This document shows, piece by piece, positions 21,001 through 30,898 of a stretch of DNA of 64,000 nucleotides. The translations under genes were made by a program, and so were the position numbers. Position 1 is the stretch's first letter. Each line of letters starts with the position of its first letter. The stretch is from assembly GCA_963971405.1 (NCBI GenBank), contig OZ020490.1:4993897-5057896 (forward strand), read 5' to 3'. The notes under the pieces are model-generated. The model was not told the DNA's origin. It did no database searches and saw only the letters and a list, made by a program, of their open reading frames with translations. This DNA comes from Psococerastis gibbosa (taxonomy: Eukaryota > Arthropoda > Insecta > Psocodea > Psocidae).

Positions 21001-23515
21001 ATACGTTTTAGTAATTTTTTATTAAACACTTCCCTAATTGGTAGCACGTTTTTTAATGATAAATAAAGAACGATGAATTTCTAAAAATAACTAGGTAATC
21101 ACCCAATGCTTGACTTATAATGGATACAATATGGCGGATGACAATACCTGTCTAATATAGAGCCCTAGCCCCTATTAGATGCCGAATTAGGTTTCTTCAA
21201 CCCCATTGAGCAGCCTTATCACACATTATTAAGTCTTTCATGTGAAACATAAAATATTAAATCACTCTAAGCGTAATTCAGTCTAGTACTTCACAAACTT
21301 GAGTACCCACGAAAGTTTCAAATCCGTCACGTCAGAAACGTTCAGAAAGGCGCTTCCGAAAGTCCGAAGTATTGGGAATAGTGTAAACAGAGGGACAAAA
21401 AGTGAAACTTCAAGTTACAAAAAAGAGTGAAACCTGGTTATAATAATAAGTCAAAGACTGTAAGGGCTTACAAACACGACTTAGACAAAATTCTATGTTT
21501 CCTTCGTTATAGATTCTGAGTAGGCTAATTCCAACTAACCTGTAGAATTCCGTAGCCAAGGGTTGAACCCACAACCTGAGCGACTATAAAGTTGATTGCC
21601 ATCGGAATGGTCAGCTTACTGAGAAAAAGACTACAAACTGTTATGGCTGGGTTTATATGGCCGCCACTGTTGTGGCACGTTACCTGAAAAAAAAATCTAT
21701 AAATATATATAAAGTAAAAAGAGCTAGCCCTAGTGGGTAGACTCCTTCACCCCTGGGAAAATGGGAGTTGACTGATGGGGTGGCATTTTGGCCATTGGCA
21801 CACGTCCTTGAAGTCAACCCACGCCGGCGGCAAGCGATGTTGGACAGCTGAGACAAGCCTATCATTGACACAATGCAACAGGCGTCAGAGTGATCTGACT
21901 AAGCTCGGGTACCTATTACTTGATTGTATAATAAACAGATTTATTTATATATTTATTACGTTAGTCTGGATGATTGGCGTCCGAGATACCAAACGCCAGT
22001 AATATCCTAATATTTTTGTAAATGTTTCTTCAAGTGAAAACTTTCATACGGCACTATTAATAATATAATAATATAATACCATACTATTTTACGCTATAGT
22101 TTACCTGAATGGCTACAAATGCGGCAAGTCCAAAAAACAAGGCTATTCCCATGTGATTATTCTGTGTTCTAACGCCCAAACAACCTAAAAATACTAGTAC
22201 CCCCGTGCCGATCATCTGAAATAAAATAAAAATTAGTTTCTTTAAATGCAAACTTTTTGTCACTGTTGAGTGAAAATAATATTATTTAGTGCAAGAAATA
22301 ATAAATATTTTTTTTTATATAAATAAAAATAAAAATAATATAATTTAAAGTATTACAACAGGCCAGCGGCATATAACAATAATAAAATTGTTGGTAGAGG
22401 GACCCCTAAGGATAACCTCTTGCTGGGGTCCCCTTGCGATTAATATGAAATTTTTTAACTGCATACAAGTAATAAAGCACAATACTGTAATAACTTTAGT
22501 ATTATTCACTTATAATACTGTACTGGCTATAGTACTACCGTAATATGACATGTATGTAATGTATGTAATGTAATATAATATGACATGTAGAGTAGTGGAA
22601 CGGACTCCAACTTTTACCACACTTGCTGTATTTTCTGGCCATGCTTCGGAGGGCATGTAAAAGAGGCGGTCCCGGGCTTTCCTAGTTGAGTGTATGAGAA
22701 GGCTTATAGCCCTAACTCCGCTAGGTTGGCTTAGCAATAGAACAAAAAAAGTCTATATTTATTTATTTATAATGCTGCGTACCTCTGTTATAAAATATTT
22801 GATGAATGTCGTGCAAAGAAGATACCGGTTGTCGTCCATTTTAAGTGCTCCTTGTACGCCCCCTGCAAAATTAATTAACGCGATATTAGGTTCAAATTCC
22901 TCAAAACAAGGAAAGCAGTTTCTCCCTTCACGACACTTCTGACGCTTCTCGATCTTCTGAGGCAGTAAAAAGCGTTGTTTTTTTGTTCCTCATCACTTGG
23001 TCAAAGTATGTTAGTTTCTGTTTCGTAACCGTCAGCAGCAGCTCCTGCTATAAGCTATAGCGCATCCTCTTTGGTGCGCCGGCCGATCCACTTACCACTT
23101 ACCACTATAGTATAATGCTTGAAATTCAGAGGAACTTGTAACCAAATTTTATTGTAAGAATGGTAGTTAGGATATATTCATATATTACGTTGTTCTTTGG
23201 TTGTTGTCGGTTGGTTGTTCTTTGGTTGTTAGGTAGGTTTTTTTTTATAAATTTTTAATTATTTAATAAGAAGTTACAATAGGCTATAAACAGTAGGAAT
23301 TTTTGTTGTTGTTGTTTTTTCGCTTTACATTATGTAATATTTATACACATAAGGGCTACGGCTGTGTGATGTAATAAAAAAGTTTTCTATTCTATTTTCT
23401 ATTCTATTCTATGCTATTAGTATTTCTAATTAGATAGAGTACCAACTTACTTCTTATCACGCCGCCTTTGTCTTCTCGGCCTGCCATTGCGGGGGAAGGT
23501 GTTAAGAATTTGGAC
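14917..23515 (-). CDS. Aquaporin gene, tandem copy B (complete, seven coding exons)
   Basis: Complete MIP-family channel of 263 residues. Coding exons on the minus strand: 23451-23487, 22783-22862, 22105-22215, 21540-21683, 19756-19965, 18252-18335 and 14917-15042. All junctions are GT-AG and every phase matches. First NPA box at residues 87-89, second at 204-206 with Arg207. Helices are roughly at 32-52, 58-76, 106-122, 149-168, 178-194 and 223-243. Filter positions by alignment to the family: Phe67, Cys201 and Arg207. The helix-5 position is Ala191 or Tyr192, not the His usual in water-specific channels, which with the [12 protein letters not shown] motif suggests an insect entomoglyceroporin-like channel (inference). 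Loop C has an N-glycosylation sequon (NIS at 129). No disruption is seen, so it is probably functional. It lies about 4.6 kb upstream of copy A in the same direction. Confidence 0.92.
15201..16800 (+). pseudogene. Decayed NACHT-ankyrin gene, antisense in aquaporin B intron 6
   Basis: Intronless STAND NTPase-like gene. Order: N-terminal region (15201-15476), a linker with [21 protein letters not shown] domain with Walker [14 protein letters not shown] (about 15656) and Walker [11 protein letters not shown] (about 15894), a helical region ([15 protein letters not shown] at 16217), then two or three degenerate ankyrin repeats (16435-16790). Damage: in-frame TAG at 15474, a frameshift near 15555, in-frame TAA at 16160, and a frame change or deletion near 16285. 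It may extend to about 17067. It is not expressed as one protein in this allele. NACHT-ankyrin proteins in arthropods are thought to act in sensing or immunity (family knowledge). Confidence 0.78.
17394..17700 (-). pseudogene. Non-LTR retrotransposon C-terminal fragment
   Basis: [20 protein letters not shown] and [18 protein letters not shown] match the C-terminal zinc-knuckle region that follows RNase H in many arthropod LINEs. Confidence 0.65.
17988..18075 (+). repeat. tRNA-derived SINE fragment (family T2)
   Basis: GGGCTTGTGGTCCAGCGG then TTAAGACGACGCCCC, identical in pattern to the minus-strand copy at 268-350. Confidence 0.6.
18252..18335 (-). CDS. Aquaporin B exon 6 (second NPA box)
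   Basis: 84 bp, phase 0, acceptor TTGCAG and donor GTGAGT. It encodes [20 protein letters not shown] then TGQWANHW: second NPA box, LE1 Cys and filter Arg. Confidence 0.92.
18611..19220 (-). mobile_element. 5S-rRNA-derived SINE with a triplicated internal block
   Basis: Tail at the left, 5S-like head (GCCAACGGTCTTACCATGTT) at the right. A ~123-bp block containing GGTGGACCTCCTGATTATAG is present three times (about 18719, 18838 and 18963), joined by GCAAAAAAAGCAACGTAAGA. Confidence 0.75.
19480..19712 (+). repeat. LINE 3'-end fragments
   Basis: 19488-19545 matches the 3' UTR of the LINE at 39447-40166 (CCAGTGACATACTATATGTC, AAGCGGAATGTGATTATACT). 19545-19712 is a second LINE 3' end with GRPRTRKG-like coding remnants and a GAA-rich tail. 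Confidence 0.5.
19756..19965 (-). CDS. Aquaporin B exon 5 (loop C, helices 4-5)
   Basis: 210 bp (70 codons), phase 0. The acceptor CTTATTACAG ends at 19966. It begins [20 protein letters not shown] (loop C) and runs through helix 4 and helix 5 to LAYVG, with donor GTGAGT. The first ~66 bases together with the acceptor are the repeat unit of the adjoining minisatellite. I chose the acceptor at 19966 because it is the one nearest the intact exon and keeps phase 0. Acceptors inside the array are possible alternatives. Confidence 0.85.
19966..20640 (-). repeat. Minisatellite of 3' splice site plus exon-5 start, copy B array
   Basis: About 8 units of roughly 78-91 bp, alternating two subtypes (about 170-bp dimers), abut aquaporin B exon 5. 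Candidate acceptors fall at about 20046, 20127, 20218 and 20296. Minus-strand translation stays open for about 75 codons across the distal units and repeats the loop-C motif ([19 protein letters not shown] and relatives), which shows the units derive from the exon. Confidence 0.88.
20640..20815 (+). repeat. tRNA-derived SINE (family T3), diverged
   Basis: GCCTCATAGTGGTA-like head, then ACCTACAGAGGCGACTG and TTGTATGCGCGATTAATC shared with 24610-24779. Confidence 0.5.
20900..21150. repeat. Inverted repeat with ATATGGCGGATGACAATAC ends
   Basis: The left end carries GTATTGTCATCCGCCATGTT; the right end (21126-21150) carries ATATGGCGGATGACAATACC. A short MITE of about 230 bp is likely. Confidence 0.5.
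21540..21683 (-). CDS. Aquaporin B exon 4 (first NPA box)
   Basis: 144 bp, phase 0. It encodes [18 protein letters not shown] and helix 3 ending GYGILQ. Donor GTTAGT and acceptor TTTTCAG. Confidence 0.92.
21775..22040 (+). repeat. Family R repeat, uninterrupted, aquaporin B intron 3
   Basis: Matches 4296-4389 joined to 5514-5690 in copy A. It is therefore the ancestral intron arrangement. Confidence 0.65.
22105..22215 (-). CDS. Aquaporin B exon 3 (helices 1-2)
   Basis: 111 bp, phase 0. It encodes [18 protein letters not shown] and helix 2 ([15 protein letters not shown]). A tRNA-derived SINE separates it from exon 2; the SINE is absent at the matching place in copy A. Confidence 0.9.
22579..22775 (+). 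repeat. tRNA-derived SINE (family T1) in aquaporin B intron 2
   Basis: GACATGTAGAGTAGTGG head, body with CATGCTTCGGAGGGCATGTA, tail GGTTGGCTTAGCAATAGAAC and TATTTATTTAT. Absent from the matching intron of copy A. Confidence 0.75.
22783..22862 (-). CDS. Aquaporin B exon 2
   Basis: 80 bp, acceptor TTTGCAG, donor GTACGC. It encodes [16 protein letters not shown] and on into helix 1 (FIKYFITE). Confidence 0.87.
23118..23413 (+). mobile_element. 5'-truncated copy of the 56-59 kb LINE (3' UTR only)
   Basis: Same order of blocks as the minus-strand 3' UTR at 55840-56110: GAGGAACTTGTAACCAAATT, AAGGGCTACGGCTGTGTGAT, then (TATTC)n. ATGCT flanks it on each side, a probable short target duplication. 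The matching site in copy A (about 10190) is empty. Confidence 0.78.
23451..23515 (-). CDS. Aquaporin B exon 1 (5' UTR end plus ATG)
   Basis: Acceptor TTTCAG, then ATG at 23487 encoding [12 protein letters not shown] plus one base, then donor GTAAGT. It carries three codons more than copy A. The upstream sequence to about 23700 is also conserved with copy A. Confidence 0.78.
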
Positions 23516-23709
23516 CTGAAACCAAAACCGGTCGCTAAATGTTTATAATGACTCATTTTCCTAAATAAATTTGCCTGAATTTAGAAAGCGCCTGCAGAGA
23601 TATGATTATGCTTTCACGCACACTTTTCGTATTGTAGTTCATTGACCTTTGAATTTAACAAATTTAATGAGTAGACAGGCCCTACTGAGGAATTGTTTTT
23701 GGGGAGACG

Positions 23710-24087
23710 TTTGTTTGTTTGTTTCCAACGCATGCTTTCAGCATTTCTGCTTTAAGCAACCCTGTCAGCCTGGCGGGGGGAGTGAGTCTGTTTGTTAACT
23801 TGAGGCACCGTAAGGGCAGACTCCTTCACCTCGGGGAGAAGGGGATTTGACTGACAGGGTGGACCTCCTGAATATAGTGGATTCCGAACCACTTGGAGAA
23901 CATAGTAGAGCCACACGATTAATTCGGAGGTGACCAGGACTCGACACGCACTCAGACTGACTGGTATAGTCTCAGCACGTTTTCATGTCCCACCATGTTC
24001 CTCTGTCAACGCTGTGCTCACTACCAAGTTTGCCGCAGTTTGTAGCTGGCTCTGTTCTGGTGAATTCAACTTGGCATGACCATTGGT
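23710..24087 (-). mobile_element. 5S-rRNA-derived SINE
   Basis: Full-length type copy: tail (AAAC)n on the minus strand, conserved body, diverged head ending near 24087. Confidence 0.72.
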
Positions 24088-24387
24088 AATATTTGTGATA
24101 ACTGCTAAAATTAGTCAGTTTCTATTTCTTATTTAATTTACTATACGTAAGCTTAGTCTATCCAAGTTGATGAAGACTACATACATACCATATACAATAT
24201 CAAAAGGGATTTTTACTTTTTTGGACCTTTTTAGGGTCCCTAACATTGCAAGCAGAGTGCATTGCACCGGTTGCAAGGAACGTTATTATTATTATTTTGA
24301 ATATGCAGCTGTAAATGCATAATGACGCATAACATTCTATTTTAAACAACTAATTTGTTTTTTGTTGTTGTTTGGATGCAGGGCACA

Positions 24388-24494
24388 GGACAGCCAAAAG
24401 AGAGCTGTCATCTCTGACATGTGGAGTTATAACTTGCCAAGGAATACACGTGGGTCGATGGCGCTTTGCGCCGACTGTTTGTGAGTAAATAATT
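24388..24494 (+). other. Possible exon of unknown gene
   Basis: A T-rich stretch and GGATGCAG precede, and GTGAGT follows, a 107-bp interval open in two frames. One gives RTAKRELSSLTCGVITCQGI, the other DSQKRAVISDMWSYNLPRNT. No family recognised. It could be chance within repeat-rich DNA. Confidence 0.25.
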
Positions 24495-24609
24495 GCCCAC
24501 GGTCTGTATTTTCATATTTTTCTATATAAATCAATTATAATATAATAGAATTGATGGCACCTAACCATAAGCTAAGTAAAGCCGGCAGCAGTGAAACGTG
24601 AGAGGAAAT

Positions 24610-24779
24610 GACAAAGGACTTCGATGGCATAGTGGTAGCTTGTTCGTACTTGTGCGAGACACTCTACACAGCATGCGATCGGAGACGTGTCGTAACTCAA
24701 CACAGGTATTACCTACAGAGGTGACTGAAGAGGTTATTCGGAAACATTCATTGAATTATTTGTATGCGAAAAATCTTTA
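24610..24779 (+). repeat. tRNA-derived SINE (family T3)
   Basis: A-box-like TGGCATAGTGGTAGC, then CATGCGATCGGAGACGTGTC, ACCTACAGAGGTGACTGAAG and TTGTATGCGAAAAATCTT. Basis for recognising copies at 25118, 34580-35830 and 38818. Confidence 0.6.
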
Positions 24780-25117
24780 AAAAAAAATTCCCATGGTTTT
24801 TCATAGTTTACGACACATCGTAAGTAACCCTAATAGTGTTATGTACATTATGTAATGCATTATACATACGGCCATCGTATCTCCTCCCATGCTTCTTCAC
24901 TATAATAGGGAATTGATACCCTATGTGATTGCAGCAGGCGTCTGCAAGGCCGTCCGTACATAATATGACTTTTTAGTGGCTTACGTACAGTAGACAAAGA
25001 TTTTGTTAATTTTTCAAAGACATAACTTTACCGTACCGTACCCCACAAACAAATAAACTGATGTAAACTTATTCATCGACAGTAAAAACATTTCAAGAGT
25101 TCCGGAGCATCAGAACT

Positions 25118-25262
25118 AGTACCGACTTTGGTGGCAAGGTGGTAGCGTGCTTGTTCGAGTCCCTACGCGCCATGCGATCGAAGACGTGTCGTAACTCAAC
25201 ACAATTATTAATTTACTCATTGAGGCGACAGATGAGGTCAACTGGATGCATTAATTAAAAAA
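25118..25262 (+). repeat. tRNA-derived SINE (family T3)
   Basis: TGGCAAGGTGGTAGCGTG head and a better preserved B box GTTCGAGTCCCT than at 24610, then CATGCGATCGAAGACGTGTC. Confidence 0.62.
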
Positions 25263-25289
25263 ATCCGTTTGTGGCCACTAATCGTCTAG

Positions 25290-25366
25290 TTGTGATTTTG
25301 GAGCTTGTGGCAGGAATATGTCTGGCAGCCGCGTTTTTTCACATCAATGTTTCACATCAGGATTGG
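25290..25366 (+). other. Possible short membrane-segment exon
   Basis: Between an AG (GTCTAG) and GTGAGC lie 25 codons giving VILELVAGICLAAAFFH, a hydrophobic stretch with Glu and GI as in tetraspanin helix 3. No adjoining exons recognised. Low confidence. Confidence 0.2.
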
Positions 25367-25378
25367 GTGAGCTAATGC

Positions 25379-25685
25379 CTGTTACAATTTCAATGTTAAG
25401 CAAGTCTCAGTTTGTCCATTGTCACGTGTAGCCGGTGTAGGTTGACATCGAGGCCGAGAATCACTTTGTCAACGGTAAAACTTTTAGAAATAATAGGTAT
25501 AAGTCGTTGACTGAAATTAGAGGATAAATAAAAACTGGACTTGGTGGGATTCCATTGGTAAATCCAATAAAATGCAAATTTTTGGTTGTTTGGGCCCAAG
25601 AAAAAAAGTTTCTTTTTATCCCGATTCTTGAACCTTGACCTTTTGCGTTTAGTCAAGGTATCCACCAATTGGACCACAGGCTACA
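25379..25685 (-). repeat. Family R fragment and T2-like tRNA SINE
   Basis: 25379-25480 matches the R repeat core. 25508-25685 on the minus strand reads GCCTGTGGTCCAATTGGTGG with B-box-like GGTTCAAGAATC, a tRNA-like head followed by the T2 tail. Confidence 0.5.
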
Positions 25686-26019
25686 AAAAATAGGATTCGT
25701 ACCAATATAAAATGAACACGATTGATTCTGACATTGTATAAATGTCTAATAGGGATAGGGACAAAGCACTTTCTTTTTAAAATGCGCATGAATAATGCAC
25801 ACAAAAAAAAACATTCTGTCTGTCCTCAGTATTAACACGAACACAACTAAGGGACTTCGGAAGTGTTAGGCTGACAATGTAGATCTACTACGTTTTGACT
25901 ACGAAATTGCAGGGGGTCGTATAATTACAAATACCAAGGTTCGTCCAAAAGTCCTGCTATAATTTCATTATTCTTATATTTACGAGCTGCAACTAGAATA
26001 TATTTACCTGTTGCAACAA

Positions 26020-26608
26020 ACGGAAACCTGGAATCTTACTGTCAATGACGCATACAAGAGACAAGAAAAAAAACTTGAAAACTCACCAAAAATATAGCCG
26101 AGGATTAATTTATCAATTTGAATTTCCCGCGCATTTTACACTTATTTGTTTAAAACAATTGAATAAACCCCGGTGTTACGTTAATTCCAAATTGCCATTA
26201 TAGGGCTGCAGGATAATTAATTACCCTGTTCGCCGGGACTTTTAGTAAATTATAGAAATATATATACTTGTACACCTATAAGTATGGCAGTAGGGGGCTT
26301 TTTTAACATTGATATTTTATTTATTTAGTGCACCATAGAATAAACGAAAAAAGAGTTAATATGGCCACCATTTCAACAAGAAGAGGCAAATGGATGAGGC
26401 ATATTCTGAGACACTAAGGGCTCCTCAAGAACATCATTGAAGGTAAATAAGAAAGAAGAAGAAAGGTATGGTTGAAGGCACCGACTCAAGAGGACGACAG
26501 AGGGAGGAGTACCTAGAGGATGTCATGAAGGACATAGGGACTAAAGAACTAAAAAGAACCGCACAAAACAGACAAGAGTGGAGGAGAAGAATACAACATT
26601 CGCTGTAA
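26020..26608 (+). pseudogene. RTE-like retrotransposon C-terminal remnants and MITE end
   Basis: 26020-26050 resembles the ETWNLTVNDA part of the RTE copy at 33784. 26345-26608 encodes GRQREEYLEDVMKDIGTKEL and QNRQEWRRRIQHSL before a stop, after WMRHILRH. 26100-26205 carries ends of the MITE seen at 4516 and 42280. Confidence 0.5.
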
Positions 26609-27087
26609 ACCAATCCATAGATTGCAACTTGAGAATAATTTTATTTTTATTAAATCACTCTAACCTATTCTGTCAGAGGCACAACCACTATTTATTCAGA
26701 CGAACGGCAAAATAAATGAATCAGAAAGAAATATGCTTCCATTATTTTCTACACCTCTCGTATATTTACTTCACATTGTTTTTAAAGTTTCCTGGGGTGA
26801 AATATGAGGACAAATCTAACCTACTGAAAAAAAATCCCCCTTGTATTCAGCCCGAAATGGTGTATTTTGATTTGAGATTCCACTGAAGTCATGTAAATTG
26901 ACATACGATATTCTAACAAAATATACGATTTATAATAATAATAATTGTTATTATAAACTAACCTATCCCAACATACTGTAAATAGCCTACCTGCAATCAT
27001 AATCCATGCCTACTGTATACACCTGGCGAATCGTAAACATGTTTATGTCATGTAAATATGTTTTTGCCGCTATTTAGTTATTTTTTA

Positions 27088-27444
27088 ACTGTTGTTGTTG
27101 TTGTTGTTTCTAACGCCTGCTTTCAGCATTTCTGCTTTAAGCAACCCTATCAGCCTGGCGGGGGGAGTGAGTCTGTTTGTTAACTTGACGGCAGACTCTT
27201 TCACATCGGGGAAAGGGGAGTTGACTGACAGGGTGGACCTCCTGATTACAGTGGATTCCGAACCACTTGGGGAACATGGGAAAGTCACACGATTAAATCG
27301 GAGGTGACCAGGACTCGACTTATACTGCCTAAGTGCGTTATCATGTCCCACCATGTTCCCCTGCCAACGCTGTGCACACTACCAAGTTGCCGCAGTTTGA
27401 AACATGCTCTGCTCTAATGGAATCAACATGGTAAGGCCGTTGGC
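27088..27444 (-). mobile_element. 5S-rRNA-derived SINE
   Basis: Near full length with (CAA)n tail at the left and head GCCAACGGCCTTACCATGTT at the right. Confidence 0.8.
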
Positions 27445-28320
27445 TAATTTTTTAACTAGTCTCCCTGATTTTTTCTAATTAATTTACTAATTAGGGTCCT
27501 TTAGCTTCAGCCCGAAAAGGCTCAGAGATGTCTCCTGTAGGAAATCAACCCAACCAGTCCTATACCTGTGTGCTTATCTTTTTTTTAAACCCTACTATAG
27601 AAATGAGCCTGGAGAAGAACTTTTTAGACCACTAGGAAGATTACTTATTCTCCTTTAAATACCCCTTCTCTCGAAAATTGGCGATCATCATGGCGATTTG
27701 GACCTAGGAAACTGCTTCTTTGCAATGGGAGAATTCGTGCGTTTGCCAAACCACTGCCTCAGGTTTTTTAACCTGGATGTTCTTCTTTGGAACAGATTGT
27801 TCTTGGAATGACAATTAAGAAATGATCACAGATACACGGGGGTATATTGGATCGCCCTATGAATTTTTCTTGTTCACATTTAGGGGGGGGGGGAGGTTTG
27901 AAAACCCATCTATTTCATATGTACCTATACAAGTAGTCACTAATACCGAGATTGTTAAAAGGCTACATACTGTGCCTACTATCTGAAGCACTTACCACGG
28001 CTGTTACTGAATGAAGTAAGTATTTCGGTAAAAAAAATTAACGACTGAATTTGGGGGGGGGGGGGGGAGGCGGGCGGTGCTCTCCTATAATAACTCGGAG
28101 GGGGCTGAAGCCCCAAGCCCCCCTACTTGGCGCCCCTGACTCGAGGTTTCGAGTCATCTGAAACAGTTATCACTCATTTTTCGCCAACATATTTAGGGAC
28201 ATAACTTTTGGACAACCCCTCTGATAAATGACACGGGTGTTATTGTTTTGATGTTTAGACATTATATTTGAATAGCCGTCGACACGAATCGCATGAAATC
28301 ATTGCTGATGTAGATTTCGT
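27445..28320. other. No gene seen; G-run repeat debris
   Basis: AT-rich, with poly-G runs at about 27882 and 28052 of the type that sits at hAT-like MITE ends. Limits unclear. Confidence 0.35.
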
Positions 28321-28480
28321 TTTTCATGGGCCTGCTGTAGTCGAGTTGGTAAAGACCCGGAGTATTAACCTGAAGATCTGGGATCGATTCTTGCAATAGT
28401 TGGGATTTTTTTCCCCCCGGTTTTGAGTGGCTTCTAATATTATTAAGGACTTTTTATGGGCCCATGTAGGCCTATAGTAT
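28321..28480 (+). repeat. tRNA-derived SINE (T2-related)
   Basis: CCTGCTGTAGTCGAGTTGG has the A-box pattern, and GGATCGATTCTTGC the B-box pattern, at tRNA-like spacing. The tail ACTTTTTATGGGCCCATGTA also occurs near 112-130. Confidence 0.55.
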
Positions 28481-29199
28481 TAGGTTCTTGGGAATGAAGT
28501 GAGAGAGAATGAATGAGTGCCTGTTGCATTATTATTTTCTATCTTTTTCTTTTGCGGTTTTTTTTTTTCAGGAAAAATGTTATGATGTTAATATGAGGAA
28601 TAAATTGTAAACCATAATAGGTTAGCTGGAAGTGTAATTTCATATAGTGTCCCAATTGAACCTATGTCACCTATGGCGAATTTTCGGACATATAGCTTTT
28701 ACGCGGCTTCCGGGAATGTAGCTGACCCCAACAATCAAGAGCATTGCGCTGGTTGGAAAAGAAAATAAGTGATTTAATGCGTCTGACAAAAAGTGTTATT
28801 TTTTGCTGCCAAGAACAGAAATGTGTGCCAGCCAAAATTCTATGATGAAATAATTTATTTCAGCATCAACAGTTGTGTTTTGTCCCGAGTTTTTTGGTCT
28901 CCTCCGCACACTGTTTTGACTGCAAGAATAGACTGAATGGAAGTGGTGTTAGTAACCAGACGTTACTTTTGCTTCTTATTTTATTTAATTAAAAAAAAAT
29001 TAGCTCTGCGACAGAAATGAATAAAAAACAACAAATAAATAAATAAATCAGGACTTTTTATTGTTTTGTTTCTATTACCAAGCCAACCTAACCAACAAAA
29101 GGAAACACGTGGCAAGAGGTGGACTACATCCGATGTTCATAAGTTAATACCCAAAGGCAAAGTCACTTTGGAGCTAGGTTAGGTTAGATTTTTCTATTT

Positions 29200-29520
29200 C
29201 TATGATTGGCGGAGGCAGGGCGTAAAGTTGGGGGGGGGGGGCACGGTCCATCTTGCCCCCCAGCTCCTTGGGAGGGGGGGGGGGGGCAAAGCCTCGATTG
29301 AAAAACGGGTTCATGGAGATCTTTTGCAGCAATATGAAAATAAGCATTCCTTTATTACCTTTGTAAAATCTACAGCTATACTTTACTACTATTAAAATTC
29401 GTAAAACCCTACTATTTTGTTCTTATATTTTCAATTTTTCGTATCCTGCCCGATGACGTCACAAGGACCACTTAGTTTTGCCCCCGCCATCATTCTAAAA
29501 CTTTACGCCTATGGGCGAAG
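29200..29520. mobile_element. Probable hAT-like MITE with G runs
   Basis: GGCGTAAAGTTGGGGGG on the left and AAAACTTTACGCC on the right are inverted ends near G/C runs. Target duplications not resolved. The remaining stretch 28480-29990 shows no gene. Confidence 0.45.
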
Positions 29521-30275
29521 GTATCCTCACGCTGGGCTGTTTCTCTCTTTTCCCCCTTTTCCCTTTTCTACCAATACTGTGAATACCCCTACTTAGTCGA
29601 TAAATGGGAAAACATGTACGGGTCCTGTCATACCGGTTATTTGGCTGAAATATTTAATATATCATGGAAATATAGTCTATTTATGACTCATATCCTGGGC
29701 AAATACAGTAACATGTCACTTTAACCACTACATTTTTGATAATTATATAATTAATGCAAATGCTGTATTCTGAAGGCTATCACTATGCAATAATAATAAA
29801 TGCATTTGCTATGCATTGTCCACTAGTCTACCGCATCAGTAAGTCAGTTATGCTCGAATGGAGTAGGCTTTAATTTAATCTAATCCATCTATAACAAACT
29901 TCTTTCTCTATAAAGCAAAAGTAGGCGTTGTGACTAAGGTGAAAGATCTTATAATGCAATTAATACTATCATGCAATGCATTACTTAATACAATAGTTAA
30001 TAACTGCATGGGGAGGAGCATTTAAAAACACCATAGACAAGTTAAATGTTATACAACGGAAAATCCTAAAAATTATACATAAGAAACCAAACACTTTTCC
30101 CACAAGCACTTTATTTGAAATATCTAATACACTTACTATTCAACAAATATTTGTGAAAGAATCTATTCTGCAGATATACAAAAATAAGAAATCGAAGGAA
30201 ACAGTAAATCACAACCATACCACACGATACATACAAACACAACCATTAACACAAGTCAGACCCAAAACTACATTA

Positions 30276-30898
30276 CAGTACCGGCCAAAAAAATCTTGAC
30301 AAGGTGAAAAAAATACAATAAATCAGTTTTCATTGAGTTTATTTGTTATTTTATTTGTTTATTTTATTGGTGTTTATGTTTTAATTCAACAGCTGTTATG
30401 GACGGAGCCTTCAATACTTCTCGCTTTAGAAGTTCATCTGTTCGTTGGGAGGTCTTTCTAGGGGCTCCACACCCCTTTTTCCTGATCGGGACTTCCCCTG
30501 GTAGCAACTTTGAGGCTGTGCGTTTGAGCTGGTAAATGGTCTCCCTTGAGACTCCTAAAACACGCGCAACAGAGCTAACCGTGTCGCCCTTTTCCAGAAG
30601 TATTAGAACACGCGACTTTTCTTCCATTTTAAGCTTCTTACGCCCCATTGTAAATGAAATAAAACTCAGCAAACTTCCCAAATCAGAAAAAAACTAACAA
30701 CAAAAATCACCGTATTTTGTAACCTGTTTGACGCAATGAGACTGGAGTAGATGGCCTAGTGGCGCACGGACGAACTAAGTAACAGGCCAGGCGTCTCAAT
30801 TCAATAGGGTGGTTATGGCAAGTAAAATCATGACATGATGTTTGCTTGTCAGGTTTTTAATTGCCACCCAAGTGTAATGATTTTTTTTGCCGGCACTG
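30276..30898 (-). mobile_element. Internally deleted Tc1/mariner element
   Basis: Ends CAGTACCGGCCAAAAAAAT and ATTTTTTTTGCCGGCACTG form Tc1-type inverted repeats, flanked by TA on both sides (30274-30275, 30899-30900). 623 bp, against about 1.6 kb for a complete element. Confidence 0.85.
30364..30648 (-). pseudogene. Tc1 transposase, N-terminal part only
   Basis: 94 codons from MGRKKLKMEEKSRVLILLEK, including the helix-turn-helix stretch DTVSSVARVLGVSRETIYQL. The DDE catalytic region is deleted, so it cannot be active. Confidence 0.8.
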
